Below are positions 16,940 through 24,562 of a stretch of 64,000 bases of DNA, piece after piece. Position 1 is the stretch's first letter. The number at the start of each line of letters is the position of its first letter. The translations under genes were made by a program, and so were the position numbers. The notes under the pieces were generated by a model. It had not been told where the DNA came from and ran no database searches. It was given only the letters and a program-made list of their open reading frames with translations. This stretch comes from Neoalteromonas arenosi. Its GTDB lineage: Bacteria > Pseudomonadota > Gammaproteobacteria > Enterobacterales > Alteromonadaceae. Location: the NCBI RefSeq assembly GCF_030362855.1, contig NZ_JAUCBP010000007.1:1054675-1118674 (forward strand), in the 5' to 3' direction.

Positions 16940-17389
16940 TTAATACTGCATGGCAAATTTAACTTCGATTTGGTGATAGCCGTCTATATCAGGATGTGAA
17001 GACCAAATCTGTTGCCAATCTTCGCCAGCAAACACTTTCTCTCGAATTCTTTCTCGTTCCTCCATTGAATTCCAACGAATGATCCAAGTGACATTTGCTG
17101 AGCCAAGGTATTGCTTCATAGGGTTAGTACCGGAAATAATGGCGTTGTCTTCAGTGCTTATCCAGATGCCAACAACATCCAGGTTAGTTTTCAAAAAGCT
17201 AGCTGCATCGTCATTCATCCATTTTTTAAACGCAATAATCTTTGACGTATCGTAGTGATAATTACGGATTTCATAGACGCTTTTCTTGACTCTACCTTCG
17301 GCCATGCCAGATGAGTAATCATCAAAAAAAGCAAGAGCCAAACACACTGTCACTATAAGTATTAAAAAATAAAGTAAGTTGCCTTTCAT
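16940..17389 (-). CDS. NIPSNAP family protein with N-terminal membrane anchor or signal
   Basis: A 149-residue protein. Residues ~5-22 are hydrophobic and act as a signal or anchor. The rest fits the NIPSNAP ferredoxin-like (alpha/beta barrel dimer) domain: YEIRNYHYD at the start, FKKWMNDDAASFLK, VVGIWISTED, TWIIRWNSMEERE, and the ending W-x-x-IWSSHPD. NIPSNAP proteins are often found with oxidative catabolism genes, but their reaction is mostly unknown. It is divergent from the LysR gene, and palindrome site 5 lies between them, 200 bases before this start. Confidence 0.75.
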   Translation of the reverse strand: MKGNLLYFLILIVTVCLALAFFDDYSSGMAEGRVKKSVYEIRNYHYDTSKIIAFKKWMNDDAASFLKTNLDVVGIWISTEDNAIISGTNPMKQYLGSANVTWIIRWNSMEERERIREKVFAGEDWQQIWSSHPDIDGYHQIEVKFAMQY

Positions 17390-17589
17390 TTCATACCCTC
17401 AATGTTTCGCTTATGTCTATTTCCAATAGTTTGCGAAACCTGTGTTAATAGAAAAACCTAGTTGTCAGATGTACAAGTTGAAGACTTGATTAAAGTATTA
17501 GTTTTTAGTGATTAACATTTTTACCAGCTGACAATTTCACTTTACCAAAAGGGAGTTCATGATTAGTAGATAGAAAAGTCGAAAGCTCT

Positions 17590-17605
17590 GTTCTATATTT
17601 GGAAC
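17590..17605. promoter_or_regulatory. Island palindrome site 5 (LysR autoregulatory site?)
   Basis: GTTCTA-TATT-TGGAAC. It matches RTTCYA-N4-TRGAAC. It ends 33 bases upstream of the LysR gene start, a usual place for an autoregulatory site, in the divergent gap shared with the NIPSNAP gene. Confidence 0.7.
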
Positions 17606-17638
17606 CTTAGCTGATGATTTAAAAAGGTTTATCACAAT

Positions 17639-18547
17639 ATGATCGACTTAAATGATTATTACTACTTCGTGCACGTCGTTGAAAAAAAAGGCTTCACTCC
17701 TGCGGCTAAAGCGTTGAGCATGCCTAAATCACGCCTTAGTCGTCATGTTTCAAAGCTAGAGGAAAGATTAGATATAAAATTAATTCAGCGAACTTCTCGT
17801 CAGTTCAAGGTCACAGAAACTGGACAATTGTTTTACCAACATGCCCGAGCTCTATTAGATGAAATGGAGGCTGCAGAGGCCGCGATAGAGAGCAGAAAAA
17901 CCTCTCTAAGTGGACGGGTTACGATGAGCTGTTCACTTGGGGTTGCTCAGTTCGCCGTAAAAGACTTAATTGTGGAGTTCTTACAAAAACACCCAAAAGT
18001 TGAGCTTGTCCAACAAGTCACCAACCAGAATATAGATCTAGTGTCTTCTGGCATCGATTTAGCAATAAGAGGACACGTTGAAACCCTACCAGACTCAAGT
18101 ATTATTCAAAGAAGCCTTGCTACAGTCTCTTGGCAATTATTTGCAAGTCCTGACTATCTAACAAATTCGGGCACCCCACAAACCCCTTACGATTTATACA
18201 AGAGGCAGACTTTAAAGGTTGGCTGGCAACCCGTGGTTGGTCACTGGACACTTCAAAATAATGAAGGCGTAAAAACCACAGTCCCCTACACCCCCCAACT
18301 CTGCAGCGATGACATGAGTACTTTGAAAGCAGCTGCAATTAACGGACTAGGTATAGTCAGCTTACCTGCTTATACATGCCGACAGGAAATTAGTGTCGGT
18401 TCACTGGTCAGGGTTCTTCCCTCATGGGTTACAGGCAGAGCACAACTAAGTCTACTTACCCCCTCACGAAGAGCCCAGTCCCCTTCAACAAAAGCGCTTG
18501 GTGAATATTTATTGAACAATTTGAGTGAAAAAATTGGAGACTCGTAA
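17639..18547 (+). CDS. LysR-type transcriptional regulator of the island
   Basis: A 302-residue LysR-family regulator. The winged helix-turn-helix spans residues ~4-62, with the recognition region FTPAAKALSMPKSRLSRHVS and the wing LIQRTSRQFKVTETG. A linker helix follows, then the two-lobe inducer-binding domain from ~residue 90. Sequence features place it in the CrgA/AphB-like branch of LysR proteins. It is the only regulator in the island. Six palindromes of one type (RTTCYA-N4-TRGAAC), one of them just before this gene, are the natural candidates for its operators. The inducer is unknown. Confidence 0.92.
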   Translation: MIDLNDYYYFVHVVEKKGFTPAAKALSMPKSRLSRHVSKLEERLDIKLIQRTSRQFKVTETGQLFYQHARALLDEMEAAEAAIESRKTSLSGRVTMSCSLGVAQFAVKDLIVEFLQKHPKVELVQQVTNQNIDLVSSGIDLAIRGHVETLPDSSIIQRSLATVSWQLFASPDYLTNSGTPQTPYDLYKRQTLKVGWQPVVGHWTLQNNEGVKTTVPYTPQLCSDDMSTLKAAAINGLGIVSLPAYTCRQEISVGSLVRVLPSWVTGRAQLSLLTPSRRAQSPSTKALGEYLLNNLSEKIGDS

Positions 18548-18657
18548 GACATTGTCGAACGCTTTATTAGACATGTCATCTAGGCCAACGTAACTCATGA
18601 ATTTATCTAGATAATTAAAAACGCTGAGAAAATTCGACCTACTCTTTTCACCCTCGC

Positions 18658-18673
18658 GTTCCAAAATTAGAAC
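18658..18673. promoter_or_regulatory. Island palindrome site 6 (upstream of VOC gene)
   Basis: GTTCCA-AAAT-TAGAAC. It matches RTTCYA-N4-TRGAAC with one arm mismatch. It lies between the LysR gene and the VOC gene, 152 bases before the VOC start. Confidence 0.65.
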
Positions 18674-18825
18674 ATTGTGTTCGCTTAATGTCCGTATACA
18701 AATTGAGCACCCCATTGCTATTGTTAATTTAACTCTAGAGCTCACACAGCTTTAGCTAGATTAATACTCGTCGGTTGGTCATTCGTTGACACGTGACTTT
18801 TAACTGCAAACAAGAGGGTGAAAAG

Positions 18826-19203
18826 ATGGAAATTGAACGTTTCGGAATAATTTTGAATGTTGCTAATTTCGACGACTGCGTCTCGTTTTATAAATCACTA
18901 TTTGGACTAGGGGAACTATTCACAAAAAGTGATGGCGATTTTAGACTGACTTGCTTGCAGTTTGGCTCAGCTTACTTAATGATAGAAACCGGAGGAATTG
19001 CCGCCAACCAGGAGAAAACCCCCTCACAAAGTTCCACCGTCCTTCGGTTCCATGTCGAAGACACACAAAAAATTTTCGAACTAGTACAGCAACATGATCC
19101 CTCTGCTAAACGATTCCAAACAGACTGGGGAAACATTATTCGGTGTATAGACCCTGATGGTAACCCTATTAGCATCCGAGAGTCTTCTGGTTTCGAGGGT
19201 TAA
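18826..19203 (+). CDS. VOC (glyoxalase/bleomycin-resistance) family protein
   Basis: A 125-residue protein of the vicinal oxygen chelate superfamily. The N-terminal beta-alpha-beta unit is FGIILNVANFDDCVSFYKSLFGL. The C-terminal unit ends in CIDPDGNPISIRES, with the usual D-P-x-G-N turn and a final metal-type glutamate. The N-terminal position where many VOC enzymes have a His carries a hydrophobic residue, so metal binding is uncertain. ATG 18826 is preferred because GAGGGTG precedes it; the frame is open to a GTG at 18793. The family includes glutathione transferases and lyases that remove reactive carbonyls and antibiotics. Confidence 0.8.
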   Translation: MEIERFGIILNVANFDDCVSFYKSLFGLGELFTKSDGDFRLTCLQFGSAYLMIETGGIAANQEKTPSQSSTVLRFHVEDTQKIFELVQQHDPSAKRFQTDWGNIIRCIDPDGNPISIRESSGFEG

Positions 19204-19317
19204 CACAACAGGTTTATTAAGTTTTACAGCTTTTACAAATAAACCACGAATACAAATAAAGCTAAACAAAGATTAGGAATCTTCATCATTTACGCTCATA
19301 TGAATAAAGGTACGTTA

Positions 19318-20544
19318 ATGAATACATTGAAACTAATAAATTTTTTAATCTTTGGTTTAGCTATCTCAGTAGGTCTCAGAGCTGAGGCAACTACTCACCA
19401 AATTAAAATAGATACCCACAACATTACAGATGAAATCGCCGTAAAAGTTTATGTCCCAACTAGCGATATCCAGGAAAGTTTTCCCACCTTGTATTTGATG
19501 GATGGGCAGCACTATTTATATTCAGCAGTAGGATTGCAAGATAGCTTAAATCACAGAAACATAACAATCCCCAACTTTTTAGTGGTAGCTATTGATACAT
19601 CGAAACTTTCGGAACCCTCGGGCTTAAGACATCAACTCTTAAATGAACGCTCTTTTGAAATGATGTCCATCTTACTATCGAAAATAGTTCCCTTAATCGA
19701 ATCTACTTACCCTTCGAGCGATTTGAAAATCTATTTTGGCTGGGAACTTGCTGCAGGATTTGGGCTAGAGTTAGCTAGTTTAAGTGACTTTAATGGATTT
19801 TTGCTCGCAAGTGCTCCAAATCTAACCATTAACAAAGTAAATAGCTTTCAAAATAGTCTTCTCGCCGATAGAAACATAGAAACTAAGTTTTATGTATCAT
19901 TAGGGCACACTGAGCTTCAAAGAATTGAGGAGCATAAACAGCTCCTTGATGTGATCAGTGCACCCAGTTCTAAAGACGTTGATTTGGAATTAAGCATAAC
20001 AAAAAATCATGGCTACTTTACTACCCCTATCGACGCTCTCACCAACGGTTTAATGTGGCTCTTCTCAGATTTCAGAGGAGTGAATTTCTACTCAATTGAA
20101 GAAGTCATCCAATTTGGAGGCGTTGATGGCATTATAAATTATTACGAAAAGCGTTCTAATTTGTACCAGGTTCCATATCAGACTCCCGAAAATACTAAAT
20201 TTACAATGGCACGTCATGCCGTCAAAAGTGATAACAAGGAATTGTTGGATGAAATTATAGAGCGACTTGGACGTTTTTCTACAGGCGGAGATTATTGGGG
20301 CTATTACTTCGCTAAGTTTGCATTCGAAAAGCAAGACTATACGTTAGCGCAGCAGTTTATTACCTCTTCTGTATCTACAGACAAAACCAGTTATAGACTA
20401 TTAACACTTCAGGGCGATATTGAAACACGTGCAAACCGGTTGGATAAGGCAAAATATTTTTACGAACAGGCCTTAGCATCGACAGACCTTGAGGATTTAA
20501 AACGCATTATCCAAAACAAAATCAATGCACTGAAAATGATGTGA
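19318..20544 (+). CDS. Secreted esterase-like protein (IroE/Fes-type fold) lacking the serine nucleophile
   Basis: A 408-residue protein with a signal peptide (residues ~1-24). Its alpha/beta-hydrolase domain resembles the 'putative esterase' family: LPTLYLMDGQ-like start (FPTLYLMDGQHY), LVVAIDTSK, and the family's C-terminal KNHGYFTTPIDALTNGLMWLF. At the nucleophile elbow, where relatives have G-H-S-x-G, this protein reads GWELA, with Glu143 in the serine position. It is therefore probably not a classical serine esterase. The last ~130 residues look like a TPR-type helical repeat (FAFEKQDYTLAQQF, RANRLDKAKYFYEQALAS). ATG 19318 is preferred over 19300 because AAAGG precedes it at good spacing. 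Confidence 0.7.
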   Translation: MNTLKLINFLIFGLAISVGLRAEATTHQIKIDTHNITDEIAVKVYVPTSDIQESFPTLYLMDGQHYLYSAVGLQDSLNHRNITIPNFLVVAIDTSKLSEPSGLRHQLLNERSFEMMSILLSKIVPLIESTYPSSDLKIYFGWELAAGFGLELASLSDFNGFLLASAPNLTINKVNSFQNSLLADRNIETKFYVSLGHTELQRIEEHKQLLDVISAPSSKDVDLELSITKNHGYFTTPIDALTNGLMWLFSDFRGVNFYSIEEVIQFGGVDGIINYYEKRSNLYQVPYQTPENTKFTMARHAVKSDNKELLDEIIERLGRFSTGGDYWGYYFAKFAFEKQDYTLAQQFITSSVSTDKTSYRLLTLQGDIETRANRLDKAKYFYEQALASTDLEDLKRIIQNKINALKMM

Positions 20545-20699
20545 AAATCTCATATTTATTTAAATGATTCAGAGCGAATCTGAACAAAAGTAATTAGTTA
20601 CAGCGGCACCGTTAACTTAAACGCAAATGGCGTTAAGTGTACAAATGCTTATTCGAGCAATGTCTAGTTAGCGAGCTTATTAACAATAGGAAAATCACG

Positions 20700-22193
20700 A
20701 TGAAAATATTCTCATGTGCGTTAGTCACAACTTTAATGTTATCAGTTAACGCTTATACAACTGCTGCTGGCGTAGACGACGCTGCTAACCAGAGGCTTAT
20801 CCAGAACCTGCCCAGCAAACTAGAAAAAATTTATCAAAAGCATCAACTAAAAGGTGATCTGCTAATTGCGGTCGTCGATAGATCTGGACTGCGTTATTCC
20901 TACACGCTCAACACTCAAGGCAACGACGGATCGGACAATGGCATTTCAACTGAAACGCCTTTTCTAATAGCGTCACATACCAAAGCGTTCACAGGCACCC
21001 TAGCGCAAGTTTTGGCATCAGAGGGTGTATTCCAACTGGACGCGCCAATCGAAACCTATTTGGCTGACGAAGTTACGAACCCCAATATTGCAAGCGACAC
21101 CATCACTGTAACTCAATTGCTTGATCATACAGCTGGATTCACCAGTATTATGCATACTTTCAAAACCGCCTTTTTAGGTTACGACACCGAAGCCGAGCTG
21201 GTTAAAGCGCTCAACACCGATACGCTGGTTGCGCCTGCAGGCGTTTTCAGATATTCCAACACAGGTCCCATTTTGGCAGCGCGCGCCATGGAGATTGCCA
21301 CCAAGAAGAGTTGGAAGAAATTAATGGACGAAAAGCTATTTTCGCCGCTCGGTATGTACCACACCAGCTCAACGCTAAGTGCCTATCCAGCAGGCGCGAT
21401 TTTACCTAGTATCGAAGTCGGAGCAGATGGAGAGGTTTTACGTACAGGGCTGTTCAAAACAGATTTAACGCTACATGCCGCAGGCGGCAGCGTTTCGACC
21501 TTAAGCGACATGGCCAAATGGCTACAATTCAATTTAAATCAAGGTGAAGAGCTATCGGCTGCAGATTATTTTTTTACGCCTTTGCATGAACCAACTACAA
21601 CTCAGGAAAAGACCTACTATACCTACGAACGAACAGGTTATAGTTTGGCATGGGACATTGCTAACTACCATGACAATACTATCCTAACTCGTTTTGGTGG
21701 CTACGCAGGACTAAGTTTTCACGCATCGTTCATGCCTGAGCAAGGTGTCGCAGTGGTCGCCTTTTTCAACGACCAGCGTGGCTATGTGCTTCCTCACCTA
21801 GCCGCAAACTACGCTTATAATTTAGTAATTGCGCCAGATTTAGCCGAATCACGCTATTCTAAGGAATTAGAAGGCCTAGAAAAGAGCATCGCTCGTGAAA
21901 AGGCAAACTCTCTTTATTCAGAATCTCGAGTGGTCCCTACCTCGGAATGGCAAGAACATCTTGGAACCTATTTGAACCAAGACGGATGGCCGCCAATCAC
22001 TATCACAGTAAATGCCAATCATGTTTGGCTGAGTAGCGGCGTGCTATCTGGCCCTCTCTATGCTGACCAGAAGGAAGAAAAAAGTTATGTCGTAAACTTC
22101 GGTTCATTACGCCGTCCCATTAAGTTTTCAGTTTCCGAGGATGGTAAAAACATGCTGTTAAACGGAAGTTTGAAATACTTCAAACGAGATTAA
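20700..22193 (+). CDS. Secreted serine hydrolase, class C beta-lactamase/PBP-like
   Basis: A 497-residue protein with a signal peptide ending near TTAAG. The penicillin-binding fold is shown by the S-x-x-K motif SHTK (Ser92, Lys95), the Y-x-N motif YSN (Tyr185, Asn187), and a third-motif region around LHAAGGSVSTLSDMAKW. The C-terminal ~130 residues form a separate beta-rich domain, as in many 'beta-lactamase family' esterases and D-aminopeptidases. The length exceeds that of a true AmpC (~380), so antibiotic hydrolysis should not be assumed. ATG 20700 has AGGA upstream and restores a proper signal peptide; the frame is open to 20637. Confidence 0.85.
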   Translation: MKIFSCALVTTLMLSVNAYTTAAGVDDAANQRLIQNLPSKLEKIYQKHQLKGDLLIAVVDRSGLRYSYTLNTQGNDGSDNGISTETPFLIASHTKAFTGTLAQVLASEGVFQLDAPIETYLADEVTNPNIASDTITVTQLLDHTAGFTSIMHTFKTAFLGYDTEAELVKALNTDTLVAPAGVFRYSNTGPILAARAMEIATKKSWKKLMDEKLFSPLGMYHTSSTLSAYPAGAILPSIEVGADGEVLRTGLFKTDLTLHAAGGSVSTLSDMAKWLQFNLNQGEELSAADYFFTPLHEPTTTQEKTYYTYERTGYSLAWDIANYHDNTILTRFGGYAGLSFHASFMPEQGVAVVAFFNDQRGYVLPHLAANYAYNLVIAPDLAESRYSKELEGLEKSIAREKANSLYSESRVVPTSEWQEHLGTYLNQDGWPPITITVNANHVWLSSGVLSGPLYADQKEEKSYVVNFGSLRRPIKFSVSEDGKNMLLNGSLKYFKRD

Positions 22194-22398
22194 ATTTGGT
22201 TATTTTAAGCACTGCTTTATCACTCGTACTTTCTTCCATTGATGCAATAGTAATCGAAGTTTTGTAGATAAGCGCCTTCAGCATATTTAATTTCCGGCAC
22301 TGAACAGGATATTCACTTGGTTGCCCTTAACAGTAAGAAACTGTCGTTTTATTAATCGAAATATAAAGAATATTTCAAAAGAAAATACAGGAAAAATA

Positions 22399-23226
22399 AT
22401 GAAAAACTTCATCATGAATACCATCAGTGTATATTTTTGGAGCGTTAGCCGGATATTTCCTGCTTTTTCAGCGCAAAGAGCTTTAAAACTGATGTTTACT
22501 GTTGACACGCCAAAAACAATTCAAAGTAACATCCCTGCACCTGATGAGTTACTTAGGTTACCCAGCGGTGCTCACCTCTATAAATGGAAAGGTAATGGTC
22601 AAAAAACTGTATTGTTAGTTCATGGTTGGAATGGCTCTTTCGAAGATTTTAAAGAACTTTTCCGAAAGTTGGTTGAACGTAATATGACGATCTACGGAGT
22701 TTCCCCAGCAGGCTATGGCCCTTCCAACGAGGAAATTTCTCACCCAAAGTTATTTGTCGATGCAATCATTGAGGCTCAACATTCAATCTCAAAAACTATT
22801 GATGTGGGCATCGGTCATTCAATGGGGGCGGGAGCCCTTGCTCTAGCCGCTTCGCAATGTAAGATTGCGAACAAATTAATCCTAATATCAAGTCCTTCTT
22901 CATTTTTGGATGTCGTAAAAAGATTTGCTTTTGCAATCAAGCTAGGGAGGCGCGCCAAGCGATTGTTTTTAGATCAAGTCGAAATTCTGGTAGGTAAACA
23001 CAATGAGGTTGAAGTTGCCGAAAAAGTACGATTATTAGATGTACCCTGCACCATTATTCATGACATTTTTGACAGTCAAGTTCCTTATACAAATGCTTTG
23101 CGTTTAGCCGACAATATCAAATACTCAACACTCTACCCAACTGAAAACATGGGACACAAACGACTCTTATCGAGTTATACAATTTGTGAATTAGTCTTAT
23201 CCAAAATCGCGCGTACAGCAGAGTAA
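22399..23226 (+). CDS. Alpha/beta hydrolase
   Basis: A 275-residue alpha/beta-hydrolase. The oxyanion-hole motif is LLVHGWNGSFEDF. The nucleophile elbow is GHSMGAGAL (Ser141). An acid is likely in IHDIFDSQVPY, and the histidine is in ENMGHKRLLSS. The N-terminal ~35 residues are hydrophobic to amphipathic and may associate with the membrane, but there is no clean signal peptide. AGGA precedes ATG 22399; the frame extends to a TTG at 22321 without support. Substrate unknown. It is one of four hydrolase-fold genes in the island. Confidence 0.82.
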   Translation: MKNFIMNTISVYFWSVSRIFPAFSAQRALKLMFTVDTPKTIQSNIPAPDELLRLPSGAHLYKWKGNGQKTVLLVHGWNGSFEDFKELFRKLVERNMTIYGVSPAGYGPSNEEISHPKLFVDAIIEAQHSISKTIDVGIGHSMGAGALALAASQCKIANKLILISSPSSFLDVVKRFAFAIKLGRRAKRLFLDQVEILVGKHNEVEVAEKVRLLDVPCTIIHDIFDSQVPYTNALRLADNIKYSTLYPTENMGHKRLLSSYTICELVLSKIARTAE

Positions 23227-23358
23227 AAAAGTGTATTTGAGTCATAAACTATAACTACGTATCTATGTTTACATTCAGCGAAGCAAGCCCATTACAATGC
23301 AATGGCTTAACACCCAGTCACTGACTACACATGTACAATTTAAAATCTGGAGTTATCA

Positions 23359-23976
23359 ATGAAAAACATATCTAAACTTTTATATCTAGGCCTTTCAATT
23401 GCCCATGCTGGTGCCTTAGCTGATGAACCAAAAAGTATCGCTATTAATTCTACCAATGAATCAGCATTGCTTGATGGGCGTTGTGGAAATGACGAGTGGG
23501 AGGTTGCAAGCAGGCTTCACCTTCCCTCTGACGTAACGGTATTTCTCATGCAGGACACAAAATATTTTTATATTTGTACCAAAGGTAAATCTGAAGATAT
23601 TAACGTGCTGGACCTCTATATTGAAAGTACGGAAGCTGAGCAGCCCTACAAGTATCATCTTTCAGCCCAAATGGGGGAAAGTAAGCTGACTGAAAATGGT
23701 TGGGAAAGTACTGCTGATCAGGGTGTACGAAATGGTTATGCTGGGTTATGGGTTCCATACAGCGGCTTGAAAGACCCCGAAAACAGAAAAAATCCCACAT
23801 TTGAAAGAGGATCACATAGGCAGGTCCAGATTACGCGTGGAAAATTTCCTGGCAATAATTGGCGTATGATGATTAGTGTCAGTGGCATAAAACAAAAAGA
23901 TGCTTGGACAACGCTGACCTACCCAGAAAATGCTGAAATGGACGATACTTCGACTTGGGGTGTATTTTCTTTTTAG
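23359..23976 (+). CDS. Secreted protein with a CBM9/DOMON-like beta-sandwich
   Basis: A 205-residue protein with a signal peptide (residues ~1-21, ending GALA). The mature start ALLDGRCGNDEWEVASRL, then VTVFLMQDTKYFYICTKG and VLDLYIES, has the pattern of carbohydrate-binding family 9-like/DOMON domains ('xxDGxxxxxEW', 'D-x-x-Y-x-Y-I'). The rest does not match a known enzyme. A strong hairpin follows it at 24005. It is the last gene before the right repeat. A ligand-binding role outside the inner membrane is the most one can say. Confidence 0.6.
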   Translation: MKNISKLLYLGLSIAHAGALADEPKSIAINSTNESALLDGRCGNDEWEVASRLHLPSDVTVFLMQDTKYFYICTKGKSEDINVLDLYIESTEAEQPYKYHLSAQMGESKLTENGWESTADQGVRNGYAGLWVPYSGLKDPENRKNPTFERGSHRQVQITRGKFPGNNWRMMISVSGIKQKDAWTTLTYPENAEMDDTSTWGVFSF

Positions 23977-24205
23977 AAGTTAATTATGACGACAATTTCA
24001 AGCGTCAGACTCTGATAGTCTGAATTTGAGCCCTTAGTTAAAATGAATCGCCATTAGTTTCTAGGCTATTTGTCACATGTTTCGAGCATTTGGAGAAGCC
24101 CCATCAGGGTGGGCTCCTAATCTAATGTTCTTGCGCATTTTGGTGAATGATTAGTAGTATGTAAACATCCAAATCTTGGAGTCTGGGGGCTTAATTCTGA
24201 GTACC
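23977..24205. other. Right-end island spacer with two hairpins
   Basis: No gene is visible. TCAGACT/AGTCTGA (24005-24011 and 24017-24023) is a perfect 7-bp hairpin 28 bases after the last island gene and may end its transcript, though the following T-run is weak. A second hairpin pairs GGAGAAGCCC (24092-24101) with GGGCTCC (24111-24117). No recombinase gene or fragment is seen next to the right repeat. Confidence 0.55.
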
Positions 24206-24298
24206 AAGCCATATACCATCGCGGGCAGTGGCGTTATAGACTCACTTAATTTGGCCAGCTCAGTGAGTATTTGCGCGTATCAGCTATCGGTTTAGTGT
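24206..24298 (+). repeat. Right 93-bp direct repeat: displaced 3' end of the TrmH-family gene
   Basis: It encodes the last 30 residues and the stop codon (24293-24295) of the TrmH-family protein with no start of its own, so it is a non-functional gene end. It matches 9303-9395 except at two synonymous positions. It stops 18 bases short of the tRNA-Val CCA end. It is probably the original chromosomal 3' end left behind when the island entered. Confidence 0.9.
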
Positions 24299-24316
24299 GG
24301 AATAAATATAGAAATT

Positions 24317-24393
<77 letters not shown>

Positions 24394-24562
24394 ATGAGAT
24401 GTGCTTGACTAAGCGGCGCGTATGTTAGCGATTCGCCCCCCAGACTGCAAGCGCTTTTTGGCATATTTTTGCCCTGAAATCTCGGATTGCAAAAAACTAG
24501 ACTAAATAAAGTACAGACTGCTAAAGTTTAACTATCAAGCACTTAACACATGGCATAAGCAA

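Larger units (their letters stand above)
9303..24298. mobile_element. Genomic island bounded by 93-bp direct repeats of a methyltransferase 3' end
   Basis: The first and last 93 bases of this interval (9303-9395 and 24206-24298) are the same sequence except for two bases. Between them lie about 14.8 kb with sixteen genes and one broken gene. The block looks more A+T-rich than its flanks, has long intergenic gaps, and consists of accessory enzymes. The first ten genes run leftward and the last six rightward, away from a point near 17.5 kb. No integrase, transposase, relaxase or phage gene is recognisable. The layout fits an element that integrated in the 3' end of the TrmH-family gene, restoring that gene and displacing the old 3' end beside tRNA-Val. 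Exchange by homologous recombination is an alternative. Confidence 0.75.

Noticed and set aside
18509-18745. Open frame of 78 codons on the minus strand between the LysR and VOC genes
   Set aside because: It overlaps the LysR 3' end and palindrome site 6, and has no ribosome-binding site or recognisable features.
20611-20640. Inverted repeat ACTTAAACGC/GCGTTAAGT upstream of the serine hydrolase, considered as an integron attC site because GTTAAGT fits GTTRRRY
   Set aside because: Only about 30 bp long with no matching inverse core, no integron integrase, and neighbouring genes without attC-like ends. A chance or regulatory repeat is more likely.
20700-22193. True AmpC-type antibiotic-resistance beta-lactamase
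   Set aside because: The catalytic motifs are of the family, but the protein is about 120 residues too long, with an extra C-terminal domain; many esterases and peptidases share these motifs.
22287-22508. Open frame on the minus strand overlapping the alpha/beta hydrolase start
   Set aside because: It is antisense to a well-supported gene, with no family resemblance.
24206-24298. Second TrmH-family gene at the right island end
   Set aside because: Only the last 30 codons are present. There is no start or upstream matching sequence, so it is a displaced gene end and not a gene.
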